From Paraburkholderia largidicola (GTDB lineage: Bacteria > Pseudomonadota > Gammaproteobacteria > Burkholderiales > Burkholderiaceae), in NCBI RefSeq assembly GCF_013426895.1, contig NZ_AP023175.1:558001-622000 (forward strand): DNA of 64,000 bases, given 5' to 3'. The translations under genes were made by a program, and so were the position numbers. This document shows, piece by piece, positions 8,437 to 17,901 of the stretch. Numbering within the stretch: position 1 is the first letter of the stretch; every line of letters begins with the position of its first letter. The notes beneath the pieces were generated by a model that was not told where the DNA came from, did no database searches, and was given only the letters and a program-made list of their open reading frames with translations.

Positions 8437-9468
8437 CTATTGCTCTGCGTCGGCCGAAGCTTCATCGGCGGCGGCATCCTGTGCAGACTGCATATGACCG
8501 CCCGATGCGCGCCAGCGCGCGGGCGTCACGCCGATCTGCTTCTTGAACACGCGCTGGAACGCCGCTTCCGACTGATAGCCGACCGTCTCGCCGACGTCGC
8601 CTACCGGTGTGGTCGATTCGAGCAGCATTCGGCCCGCGATCGTCATGCGGACTTCCGTGAGCACGTCGGTTGCCGAACGGCCGATCGCCTCCTGGAACTG
8701 CCGCACGAAGGTCGCGCGGGACATGTTGCACAGCGCGGCGAACTGGTCGAGCGTCCACGGCTTGCCGGGCGATTCGAACATCGCCGAGACGGCCGCCTGC
8801 AGGCGCGGCCGCCCCGCCAGCGCGAGCAGCCCGTGCGGCGGATGCGCCGCTTCGCTCGCGAAACGCAGCGTCAACGCGAACAGCGCCGCCGACAGATGAT
8901 TGACGAGCGTTTCGCTGCCGGGACATTCGTCGGTGGCCTCTTCGCGCATCAGCTGGATGAGCCGCGCGAGCCGCGAGCCCGCGACGCCGCCCAGCGGTTC
9001 TCCATTCACCGCCGCGTCGCCATTGCTGTTTACGCCATTGCCCCTCGTCTGAGCGCCGCTGCGCACTACCAGCCGCGAGGGCAAGTGATCGCGCAGCAGG
9101 CGGTCCGGCACGGCGCCGAGCAGGAAGCGGCCGCACAGGATATCGACCGTCTCGCCCGTGCCGCTGTTCTCGGCGACCGTCAGCATGATGTTGCGCCGCT
9201 CCGTGACGGGGGCGGGCTGCGCGCCGCTGCCGTCGTGGATACGGTGCGGGCTGCCCGTTGGAAACACGATGATGTCGCCCGCGGCCAGATGCTCGGGCGG
9301 CCCGTTGCCGTCTTCGAGCACCGCGCGCCCCGACAGCAGCACGTGATACGGAATCTCCCGCACGCCCGCGGGGCCTTCTTCGATTGCCCATGGCGCGCCG
9401 AAGTGGCAGCGGACATCGACACGCCCGCTCACGGGCATCAGCGACAGGAAGCGGCTTAGCAGATCCAT
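8437..9468 (-). CDS. AraC-family regulator with N-terminal cupin
   Basis: 343 residues. The N-terminal half is a cupin_6-type effector domain (RVDVRCHFGAPW, YHVLLSGRAVLED, LAAGDIIVFPTGSPH). The C-terminal 100 residues hold two AraC helix-turn-helix motifs (WTLDQFAALCNMSRATFVRQF and VGDVGETVGYQSEAAFQRVFK). This architecture is common in regulators of oxidoreductase or efflux genes. The divergent neighbour is the flavoprotein at 9738, a possible target. The start codon overlaps a short upstream reading frame encoded by a 12-bp tandem repeat (9456-9593), which may influence translation. Confidence 0.9.
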   Translation of the reverse strand: MDLLSRFLSLMPVSGRVDVRCHFGAPWAIEEGPAGVREIPYHVLLSGRAVLEDGNGPPEHLAAGDIIVFPTGSPHRIHDGSGAQPAPVTERRNIMLTVAENSGTGETVDILCGRFLLGAVPDRLLRDHLPSRLVVRSGAQTRGNGVNSNGDAAVNGEPLGGVAGSRLARLIQLMREEATDECPGSETLVNHLSAALFALTLRFASEAAHPPHGLLALAGRPRLQAAVSAMFESPGKPWTLDQFAALCNMSRATFVRQFQEAIGRSATDVLTEVRMTIAGRMLLESTTPVGDVGETVGYQSEAAFQRVFKKQIGVTPARWRASGGHMQSAQDAAADEASADAEQ

Positions 9469-9593
9469 GTGAGCCGCCGTTCGAGCCGGGAGTCGGGCCG
9501 CGGGTTGAGCCGCGGGTTGAGCCGCGGGTTGAGCCGCGGGTTGAGCCGCGGGTTGAGCCGCGGGTTGAGCCGCGGGTTGAGCCGATTAAGCAT
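9456..9593 (-). CDS. putative RLNP-repeat leader peptide, 45 aa
   Basis: An ATG at 9593 opens a 45-codon frame on the minus strand that reads MLN then seven RLNP repeats, then RPDSRLERRLTWIC, and ends with TAA at 9456-9458. Its last 13 nt overlap the start of the AraC-family gene (ATG 9466-9468) in another frame, the geometry of a translationally coupled leader. There is no good ribosome-binding site before the ATG, and the repeat itself is open in several frames, so it may be non-coding. Confidence 0.25.
   Translation of the reverse strand: MLNRLNPRLNPRLNPRLNPRLNPRLNPRLNPRPDSRLERRLTWIC
9497..9580. repeat. 12-bp tandem repeat, 7 perfect copies
   Basis: Unit GCCGCGGGTTGA repeated seven times without a mismatch, followed by a partial GCCG. 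It lies between the AraC-family gene and the divergent flavoprotein, ending about 28 bp before the regulator's start codon. Perfect identity suggests recent slippage and copy-number variability between strains. Confidence 0.97.
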
Positions 9594-9737
9594 GTTTTTG
9601 AATCGTTCGAGGATTAGCAACGCGCACGCAGGACCGTAAAGTAGAACCGTGCAATGCAAACCGATTCTACTGGACGGCAGCGACGCGCGCGGCACAGCAC
9701 ACTGATTCCGCCACCGCCCGTCTGAGCGAGGAACATC

Positions 9738-11132
9738 ATGAAGACGCTTGATATCGATGTCGCAGTGATTGGCGCGGGGACCGCGGGCCTGTCCGCCTTC
9801 CGCGCCGCGAAGGCCGCGGGCGCGAGTGTGGTGCTGATCGAAGGCGGCGCGTACGGGACGACGTGTGCGCGTGTCGGCTGTATGCCGTCGAAGCTGCTGA
9901 TCGCCGCCGCCGAAGCCGCGCATGCGGCGCGCAGCATGGCGCCGTTTGGCGTGCATGTCGACGGCGCCGTGCGGGTCGATGGACGTGAAGTGATGGCGCG
10001 CGTCAAGCGCGAGCGCGACCGCTTTGTTGGCTTCGTCGTCGAATCGACGGAGAGCATTCCCGATGACGAGCGGCTGATCGGCTACGCGCAGTTCGTCGAC
10101 GATAACGTGCTGCAAGTCGGCGAGCACACCCGCGTGCATGCAAAGCGCGTCGTGATCGCGACTGGCTCGTCGCCGTATGTGCCCGCGATGTACCAGGCAC
10201 TCGGCGACCGCGCGATCGTGAACGACGACGTGTTTGCGTGGGACGACTTGCCGCGCAAGGTGGCGGTGGTCGGTGCGGGCGTGATCGGGCTGGAACTGGG
10301 CCAGGCGCTCGCATGGCTCGGCGTCGATGTCACGATGCTTGGCGCACGTGGGCGCGTGGGGCCGTTGAGCGATCCTGCCATCAAGGATTACGCGCGTGAT
10401 GTGTTCAAGGATTCGTTTCACTTCGAGACGCATGCGCAGGTTGAAGCGGCGACGCGCGAAGGTGACAGCGTGCATTTGCGTTATCGCGATAGCGCGGGCG
10501 AATTGCGCGAAGACACGTTCGATTATGTGCTGGTGACGGCGGGCCGTCGGCCGAATATGGACAAGCTTGCGCTGCATAACACGACGCTCGAAGTCGATGC
10601 GCGCGGTGTGCCGGTGTTTGATCCGTTGACGCTGCAAGTGGGCAAGCATCCGGTGTTTATCGCAGGCGACGCGAATGATGTGCTGCCGCTCTTGCATGAA
10701 GCCGCCGATGAAGGTCGCGCTGCGGGCGACAATGCCGCTCGTTATCCGGATGTGAAGCCGCTTGTGCGGCGGGCGGCGATTTCGGTTGTGTTTTCTGAGC
10801 CTGGGATTGCGATGGTTGGTCAGAGGTTTTTGGATCTTCCTGACGGGTCGTTCGTGACCGGTGAAGTTAGCTTCGAAGACCAGGGTCGTAGCCGCGTGAT
10901 GTTGCGCAATCGCGGATTGATGCATGTGTATGTTGATCGCGCTACGCGCCGGTTTGTGGGCGCTGAGTGGATCGGGCCGGATGCCGAGCATATCGCGCAT
11001 CTGCTTTCGTGGGCTTTGCAGATGGGGCTGACAGTTGATGCGATGCTCGCGATGCCTTTTTATCATCCTGTTGTTGAGGAAGGTTTGCGGAGCGCGTTGA
11101 GGGATGCTGCTGCGCAGCTGGCCGGTTTTTGA
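9738..11132 (+). CDS. dihydrolipoamide dehydrogenase-like flavoprotein disulfide reductase
   Basis: 464 residues. It has an FAD dinucleotide-binding motif at the N-terminus (DVAVIGAGTAGLSAF), the redox-active disulfide CARVGC in GTTCARVGCMPSKLL (about residues 43-48), an NAD-binding GAGVIGLELGQALAWLG, and a second FAD motif FIAGDAND. The C-terminal interface has FYHPVVEEGL where dihydrolipoamide dehydrogenases carry the catalytic His-Glu pair. No acyltransferase or E1 gene is nearby, so it is not part of a 2-oxoacid dehydrogenase operon and the disulfide substrate is open. Codon use in the last ~370 bp shifts towards T-ending codons (see findings). The upstream region is shared with the AraC regulator. 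Confidence 0.88.
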   Translation: MKTLDIDVAVIGAGTAGLSAFRAAKAAGASVVLIEGGAYGTTCARVGCMPSKLLIAAAEAAHAARSMAPFGVHVDGAVRVDGREVMARVKRERDRFVGFVVESTESIPDDERLIGYAQFVDDNVLQVGEHTRVHAKRVVIATGSSPYVPAMYQALGDRAIVNDDVFAWDDLPRKVAVVGAGVIGLELGQALAWLGVDVTMLGARGRVGPLSDPAIKDYARDVFKDSFHFETHAQVEAATREGDSVHLRYRDSAGELREDTFDYVLVTAGRRPNMDKLALHNTTLEVDARGVPVFDPLTLQVGKHPVFIAGDANDVLPLLHEAADEGRAAGDNAARYPDVKPLVRRAAISVVFSEPGIAMVGQRFLDLPDGSFVTGEVSFEDQGRSRVMLRNRGLMHVYVDRATRRFVGAEWIGPDAEHIAHLLSWALQMGLTVDAMLAMPFYHPVVEEGLRSALRDAAAQLAGF

Positions 11133-11151
11133 TTGTGGTTTGGGTTTGCGC

Positions 11152-11237
11152 TGGCATCCGCGGTTTGCTTCTGGTTTGCCAGCGTTGCCCCTGTGCGGGG
11201 CAACGCTTGAACAACCAATAACATCACGCGGATGCCA
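11152..11237. repeat. nested palindromic element between convergent genes
   Basis: Outer perfect 11-bp inverted repeat (11152-11162 with 11227-11237) encloses an inner perfect 11-bp hairpin (11181-11191 with 11197-11207, loop TGTGC). The inner hairpin can act as a terminator for either convergent gene. The two-level symmetry resembles a REP/MITE-like dispersed element; copy number elsewhere cannot be seen here. Confidence 0.7.
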
Positions 11238-11286
11238 CCGCACAGCACAGCAGACCACACCAGCCGTCGCAGACAAACAAAAACCG

Positions 11287-12207
11287 TCACGCCCCTTCAT
11301 GCGGCGGCAAATACTCAATCTGCGCCTCTTCATAGAGGCGATAAATCAGCTCCAGCATCTCAGTCAGATCTTCTGACTCATCCAGCATCCGCATGCTCAT
11401 GATAATCGGCGACACGAGATTCGAGTCATCGAGTTCCTTGTAGCTGACATCATCCCGCTTGAGCCCATACACACTACTCGGCACAACCGATATCCCCTCC
11501 CCAGCCGCAACCAGCCCCAGCGCAATCTGCAACTCCCGCGTCTCGTAGATCCGCGCCGGCTCCAACCCGCGATCGCGGAACGCAGCCAACACCTGATCGG
11601 CGTAACTAGGCCGCGGCGCCTTCGGAAAAATAATCAACGTCTCGTTGACCAGATCATGCAGCGACAAAACGGGTTTCACTTCCGACAACGGATAACCCGA
11701 AGGCAACGCAACAATCATCCGTTCCTCACGCAACACGATGCGCCGGATACTCGGATCCTCATGACGAATGCGCCCAAACCCGACATCGATCGTGCCTTCC
11801 TTGAGCGCCTTGATCTGATCCATCGTCGACATCTCGTGCAACGTCAATTCGACAGCACTGTGCTCGGTGCGAAAGCGCCGGATGATCTTCGGCAACATGC
11901 CATACAACGTCGAGCCGACAAACCCGACAGACAGACTGCGTTCGATCTTGCCGACGCGCCGCGTCATCGATTCGAGCTCAGCCGTTTCCGCCAGCAACTT
12001 CACCGCGTGCGAATAAAAGAACCGCCCCGTGTCCGTCAATTCGACCGGCCGTGAATTGCGCACGAACAGTTGCACGCCCAGCAGTTCTTCGAGCTGCTGC
12101 ATCTGGCGGCTGAGCGGCGGCTGCGCAATATGCAGCCTTTGCGCGGCGCGCGTGAAGTTCCGCTCCTCAGCCACGGCGACGAAGTAACGCAAATGGCGCA
12201 ACTCCAT
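11287..12207 (-). CDS. LysR-family regulator of the ben operon (BenM/CatM-like)
   Basis: 306 residues. The N-terminal helix-turn-helix MELRHLRYFVAVAEERNFTRAAQRLHIAQPPLSRQ is very typical of BenM/CatM/CatR regulators. A periplasmic-binding-fold effector domain follows, with SVGFVGSTLYGMLPKIIRRFR at its start. These family members bind benzoate or cis,cis-muconate. The gene is divergent from benA, and two ATAC-N7 LysR-type sites lie in the 159-bp gap. The ATG at 12207 is chosen because the family starts MELRHLRYF; an in-frame upstream extension lacks similarity. It most likely activates benABCD and represses itself. Placement and motifs are seen; the effector is inferred. Confidence 0.92.
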   Translation of the reverse strand: MELRHLRYFVAVAEERNFTRAAQRLHIAQPPLSRQMQQLEELLGVQLFVRNSRPVELTDTGRFFYSHAVKLLAETAELESMTRRVGKIERSLSVGFVGSTLYGMLPKIIRRFRTEHSAVELTLHEMSTMDQIKALKEGTIDVGFGRIRHEDPSIRRIVLREERMIVALPSGYPLSEVKPVLSLHDLVNETLIIFPKAPRPSYADQVLAAFRDRGLEPARIYETRELQIALGLVAAGEGISVVPSSVYGLKRDDVSYKELDDSNLVSPIIMSMRMLDESEDLTEMLELIYRLYEEAQIEYLPPHEGA

Positions 12208-12211
12208 GACG

Positions 12212-12248
12212 ATACCCCTGAGATATTGAACTGATACTAAATCAGTGT
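12212..12248 (+). promoter_or_regulatory. two LysR (BenM-type) operator sites before benA
   Basis: BenM/CatM proteins recognise ATAC-N7-GTAT. Here ATAC-N7-GTGT (12234-12248, within the palindrome CTGAT-N5-ATCAG) and ATAC-N7-ATAT (12212-12226) occur 22 bp apart, two helical turns, just upstream of the regulator's start and about 120-155 bp before the benA start. Each differs from the consensus at one position. Confidence 0.65.
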
Positions 12249-12366
12249 TGGACGCACTGTATGTGCGCCAACTACTCTTCACTCACCCGCAGCGCCCTCA
12301 CAAATTATACCTTTCGGGTTGCCACCGAACGAGACGCGAGCGCCGACATCGAACTGGAGACTTCCG

Positions 12367-13730
12367 ATGATCCCCATCTACCCGGACCGCAGTCCGAAGC
12401 TCAAGCACATCGACGACTATCTGGTCGAAGATACCGCCCGCGGCGACTATCGCCTGCACCGCAGCGCATTCACCGACGAAGCGCTGTTCGAGCTGGAAAT
12501 GCAGCACATCTTCGAAGGTAACTGGATCTACCTCGCGCACGAAAGCCAGATTCCGTCGAACAACGACTACTTCACGACCACGATGGGCCGTCAGCCCATC
12601 GTCATCACGCGCAACCGTCAGGGCGAGCTGAACGCGCTCGTCAATTCGTGCACGCATCGCGGCGCGATGCTGTGCCGCCACAAGCGCGGCAACAAGGCGA
12701 CCTTTACCTGCCCGTTTCACGGCTGGACCTTCAATAACAGCGGCAAGCTGCTGAAGGTCAAAGACCCCGAAGGTGCGGGTTATCCCGAGTGCTTCAATCA
12801 CGAAGGCTCGCATGATCTGAAGAAGCTCGCGCGCTTCGAAAGCTATCGCGGCTTTCTGTTCGGCAGCCTGAATCCCGATGTAAAGCCGCTCACCGAATTC
12901 CTCGGCGAAGCCGCGCGCATCATCGACATGATCGTCGATCAGTCGGAAGACGGTCTCGAAGTACTGCGCGGTTCATCGACCTATACGTATGAAGGCAACT
13001 GGAAGCTGACGGCCGAAAACGGCGCGGATGGTTACCACGTGTCGGCCGTGCACTGGAACTACGCGGCAACGACGAACCAGCGCAAGGAAAAGAACGCGGC
13101 CGAAGACAAGATCCGCGCAATGGACGCAGGCGGCTGGGGCCGCCAGGGCGGCGGCTTCTACGCGTTCGAACACGGCCACATGCTGCTGTGGTCGCGCTGG
13201 GCGAATCCGGAAGACCGCCCGAACTTCAATCGCCGCGATGAATTCGCCGCGCGCTGCGGCGGCGAAACCGCCGACTGGATGATCCAGAACTCGCGCAATC
13301 TGTGCCTCTATCCGAATGTGTATCTGATGGATCAGTTCGGTTCGCAGATTCGCGTGCTCAAGCCGCTGTCGGTGAACAAGACAGAAGTGACGATCTATTG
13401 CATCGCGCCCAAGGGCGAATCCGATGAAGCACGCGCACGACGCATCCGCCAGTACGAGGACTTCTTCAACGTGAGCGGCATGGCGACGCCCGACGACCTC
13501 GAAGAATTCCGCGCATGCCAGCAAGGCTATGCAGCACGCTCCGTCGAATGGAACGACATGTGCCGGGGCTCGACGCACTGGATCGAAGGCGCCGACGAAG
13601 CCGCGCAGAAGATCGGCCTCAAGCCTTTGCTGAGCGGCGTGAAGACGGAAGACGAAGGGCTTTATACGATCCAGCACCGCTACTGGGTGGAAACGATCCG
13701 CGATGCACTGACGCGAGAAAGGAGCGCAGC

Positions 13731-13734
<4 letters not shown>
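12367..13734 (+). CDS. benA: benzoate 1,2-dioxygenase large (alpha) subunit
   Basis: 455-residue Rieske oxygenase subunit that, with BenB and the BenC reductase, converts benzoate plus O2 to benzoate cis-dihydrodiol. Rieske [2Fe-2S] ligands are C95-x-H97 and C115-x2-H118 in CTHRGAML...CPFHGW. The mononuclear iron site is in [13 protein letters not shown] (bridging D221, H224, H229). Segments such as [27 protein letters not shown] and [14 protein letters not shown] agree with benzoate rather than anthranilate dioxygenases. The ATG at 12367 follows the leader GGAGACTTCCG. The stop overlaps the benB start by 4 nt (ATGA). Confidence 0.95.
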
Positions 13735-15315
<1,581 letters not shown>

Positions 15316-15320
15316 CCATC

Positions 15321-16100
15321 ATGAATCAACGTTTTGAAGGAAAAGTGGTCGTCGTCACGGGCGCGGCGCAAGGAATCGGACGCGGCGTTGCGATTGCGGC
15401 CGCGCGGCAAGGCGCGACCGTCGTGCTATGCGACCGTTCGGATTTCGTCCATGAAGTGGCAGCCGAAGTCTCGGCGCCGGGGGCGCGCTGCATCGCTGTG
15501 ATCGCCGATCTGGAAACCTTCGCGGGCGCATGCAAGCTCGCGAATGCGGCGCTCGGCGCGTTCGGCCGCATCGATGTGCTGATCAACAATGTCGGCGGGA
15601 CGATCTGGGCGAAGCCTTATCAGGAATACGAGGAAGCGCAGATCGAAGCCGAAGTGCGCCGCTCGCTGTTTCCGACGCTATGGTGCTGCCGCGCAGTGCT
15701 GCCTGCGATGATCGAGCGTAAGCACGGCGTAATCGTCAACGTATCGTCGATTGCAACACGCAGCATCTATCGCGTGCCGTACGCGGCGTCCAAGGGCGGT
15801 GTGAATGCGTTGACGGCAAGCCTCGCATTCGAGCATGCCGCCGACGGCATCCGCGTCAATGCCGTCGCGACGGGCGGCACGGAAGCGCCGGCACGGCGCG
15901 TGCCGCGCAACGCGCAGCAGCAGACGGAACAGGAAGCGCTCTGGTATCAGGGCATTGTCGACCAGACCAAGGCGACGAGCCTGATGCAGCGCTATGGCAC
16001 GATCGACGAACAGGTCGGCGCCATTCTCTTTCTCGCTTCCGACGAAGCGTCATACATCACGGGCACCGTGCTGCCCGTGGGCGGCGGCGATCAGGGCTGA
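15321..16100 (+). CDS. benD: benzoate cis-dihydrodiol dehydrogenase
   Basis: 259-residue short-chain dehydrogenase that oxidises and decarboxylates 1,6-dihydroxycyclohexa-2,4-diene-1-carboxylate to catechol with NAD+. The cofactor motif TGAAQGIG (14-20), NNVGG, the active-site Ser region VSSIAT and the catalytic YAASK are present. The C-terminal LPVGGGDQG matches BenD/XylL proteins. It starts 5 nt after benC, as the fourth operon gene. Catechol-degrading cat genes are not in this window, so ring cleavage must be encoded elsewhere. Confidence 0.95.
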   Translation: MNQRFEGKVVVVTGAAQGIGRGVAIAAARQGATVVLCDRSDFVHEVAAEVSAPGARCIAVIADLETFAGACKLANAALGAFGRIDVLINNVGGTIWAKPYQEYEEAQIEAEVRRSLFPTLWCCRAVLPAMIERKHGVIVNVSSIATRSIYRVPYAASKGGVNALTASLAFEHAADGIRVNAVATGGTEAPARRVPRNAQQQTEQEALWYQGIVDQTKATSLMQRYGTIDEQVGAILFLASDEASYITGTVLPVGGGDQG

Positions 16101-16124
16101 CGTTTCCAACGCAAAGCAACACGC

Positions 16125-16151
16125 AAAAAAAACGCGGCGCGAGGCCGCGTT
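16125..16151. terminator. terminator after benD
   Basis: An 8-bp stem (16131-16138 with 16144-16151, loop GCGAG) is preceded by eight A residues. On the minus strand this is a perfect hairpin plus T8 terminator. On the plus strand the A-tract is upstream, as in bidirectional terminators, so it may end the ben transcript with lower efficiency. Confidence 0.65.
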
Positions 16152-16351
16152 CAAGCGTGTTGTCCGCTGCGTGCAGACAGGATGAAACGGGGCCAAGTGT
16201 AAAGCATTGCGCGAAACGATAAACCCCGCAATAGACAATTCATTATCGTTGTTCCCGCAATATTCCCGAATACATCATGATGCTGCGAAATATCGACGGC
16301 AATACACGTCAATTTTCGTTGGGCAAAAACAATCCCATAGGCCATGCCTGA

Positions 16352-16386
16352 ACAAACATCTTCATAGAAATACTGTTTGTATGAAG
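16352..16386. promoter_or_regulatory. interleaved inverted repeats before porin (possible pseudoknot)
   Basis: ACAAAC (16352-16357) pairs with GTTTGT (16375-16380), and CTTCATA (16360-16366) pairs with TATGAAG (16380-16386). The order a-b-a'-b' would form an H-type pseudoknot in RNA or two overlapping operators in DNA. It sits about 130 nt before the porin start in the AT-rich leader. Confidence 0.4.
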
Positions 16387-16514
16387 CCGCAATAATCCCG
16401 TCATTGCGTGTTGTGAATTTCACTAATGCTGCTTTTTGGCGTTTTTACATTTGTTGTGTGCGCCTTTAGTCTCTCGCTCATTCAATGCTTTACCACACGC
16501 AGGAGAAGAGAAGA

Positions 16515-17681
16515 ATGAAGCGCACTGCCCTCTCGATGATCTCGCTGGCCGCACTGGCCACGGCCACCAGCGCCGCTCACGCACAAACCAGCGTCACGCT
16601 GTACGGCACGATCGACACGGGGATCACCTACGTTCACAACGCATCGGGCAACAACAGCCTGTGGTCGCTCGGCAATACCAGCGCAGGCAATCTGTCAGGC
16701 ACGCGTTGGGGCCTTAAAGGCAGCGAAGATCTTGGCGCGGGCCTGAAGGCGATCTTTCAGCTCGAAAGCGGCTTCGATCCGAGCAACGGCAAGATGGGCC
16801 AGGGCAGCCGTCTGTTCGGCCGTCAGGCATTCGTCGGCCTTTCGCAGGATCAATACGGTTCCATTACGCTCGGCCGTCAATACGATCCGCTGATCGACCT
16901 CGTGCAAGGCATCACCGCCGACAACTACTTCGGCAGCGCATTCGCGACTGCGGGCGACGTCGACAACTACGACAACAGCTTCCGCGTGAACAACGCGGTG
17001 AAGTACACGTCCCCCGTGTTCGCGGGACTGCAGTTCGAAGCGATGTACTCGCTGGGCGGCGTGGCAGGCAGCACGGGTTCCGAGCAGTCGTATTCGGGCG
17101 CGGTCGCGTATAACAACGGGCCGATCGGCCTTGCGGCAGGTTACTACTATGCGTCCAACAGCCCGGCATCGGAAGGCATTCGCACGACCTGGAACAGCAC
17201 CTCCGACGGCACGTTCGACGGCCCCGTCAATCTCGGCTATCAGACGGCACACTCGATCGGCATTGCACGCGTCGCCGGCCAGTACACGGCCGGTTCGTTC
17301 ACGTTCGGCCTCGGCTACAGCAATGCGCAGTATCGCCGCGACGACAGCTCGGTGTTCGGTTCGAACGAACGCTACAACACGGGCCAGGGCTTCGTGAACT
17401 ACCAGGCCACGCCTGCGATGCTGCTCGGCGTCGGCTACAGCTACACGCATTCGAACGGCGACACGTCGGCGACGTACCATCAGGTATCGCTGGGTGCTGA
17501 CTACAATCTCTCCAAGCGCACCGACCTCTATATGACGGCTGCGTATCAGCACGCGAGCGGCCAGACGCGCGACGCGAACACCAACACGATCACCGACGCG
17601 CAGGCTTCGATCGGCTCGTATGGCTATGCGGGCACGAGCCATCAGGAGATGGTCAACCTCGGCATCCGTCACAAGTTCTAA
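16515..17681 (+). CDS. general porin (Burkholderia OmpC-like, Gram_neg_porins family)
   Basis: 388-residue outer-membrane trimeric porin. A signal peptide MKRTALSMISLAALATATSAAHA is followed by the classical mature start QTSVTLYGTIDTGI. Family hallmarks are SRWGLKGSEDLG-like TRWGLKGSEDLGAGLKAIFQLE, GRQAFVGLSQDQYGSITLGRQYD, and a terminal beta strand ending in F (VNLGIRHKF), the BamA recognition signal. The ATG at 16515 has an AGGAGAAGAGA ribosome-binding region. It follows benD but is separated by a terminator and long leader, so it is probably its own unit. Uptake of aromatic acids is possible but not shown. Confidence 0.93.
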   Translation: MKRTALSMISLAALATATSAAHAQTSVTLYGTIDTGITYVHNASGNNSLWSLGNTSAGNLSGTRWGLKGSEDLGAGLKAIFQLESGFDPSNGKMGQGSRLFGRQAFVGLSQDQYGSITLGRQYDPLIDLVQGITADNYFGSAFATAGDVDNYDNSFRVNNAVKYTSPVFAGLQFEAMYSLGGVAGSTGSEQSYSGAVAYNNGPIGLAAGYYYASNSPASEGIRTTWNSTSDGTFDGPVNLGYQTAHSIGIARVAGQYTAGSFTFGLGYSNAQYRRDDSSVFGSNERYNTGQGFVNYQATPAMLLGVGYSYTHSNGDTSATYHQVSLGADYNLSKRTDLYMTAAYQHASGQTRDANTNTITDAQASIGSYGYAGTSHQEMVNLGIRHKF

Positions 17682-17694
17682 CGCGCTTCGCTGC

Positions 17695-17721
17695 CAGCGA
17701 CGCGTCGCGTCGCTGGTCTTC
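17695..17721 (+). terminator. porin terminator 1
   Basis: Perfect 10-bp stem (17695-17704 with 17708-17717) and 3-nt loop, followed by TCTT, 14 nt after the porin stop. Confidence 0.75.
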
Positions 17722-17726
17722 GTATA

Positions 17727-17779
17727 CGGCGGTTTCGTTCCGGCACGCAGATGCGAGCGGTTCGAAGCCGCCGTTTTTG
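17727..17779 (+). terminator. porin terminator 2
   Basis: Arms 17727-17738 and 17763-17774 pair over 12 positions with one G-U wobble. The 3' arm runs directly into TTTTTG. It forms a tandem terminator with the preceding hairpin. Confidence 0.7.
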
Positions 17780-17901
17780 TTTCAGGCTTCCAATCGATAA
17801 TGGCCTAATCATTCTGTAGATAATGGATCTTTGTGTTGGCCATTATCCGCCTTAATCTCCGCACGTGGGCTCCAGAGCCCGGCATACACGGAGATCATCG
17901 G

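Larger units (their letters stand above)
16101..16514. other. intergenic region between benD and porin
   Basis: 414 bp without a supported gene. The first part holds a bidirectional-type terminator. From about 16195 to 16480 the DNA is markedly AT-rich compared with the surroundings, contains the interleaved inverted repeats at 16352-16386, and should hold the porin promoter and long 5' leader. Short open frames on the minus strand here show no protein-like features. Confidence 0.8.

Noticed and set aside
9497..9580. 12-bp repeats considered as CRISPR or an integration site
   Set aside because: Units are directly adjacent with no spacers, far too short, and there are no cas or integrase genes.
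9456..11333. 625-codon minus-strand open frame ending in RLNP repeats
   Set aside because: The part over the flavoprotein gene is antisense to a gene with clear FAD and disulfide motifs. Only the short final ATG-initiated section is kept as a tentative leader.
16151..16423. 90-codon minus-strand open frame before the porin
   Set aside because: It lies in AT-rich regulatory DNA, shows no domain, signal sequence or ribosome-binding site, and overlaps the interleaved repeats.
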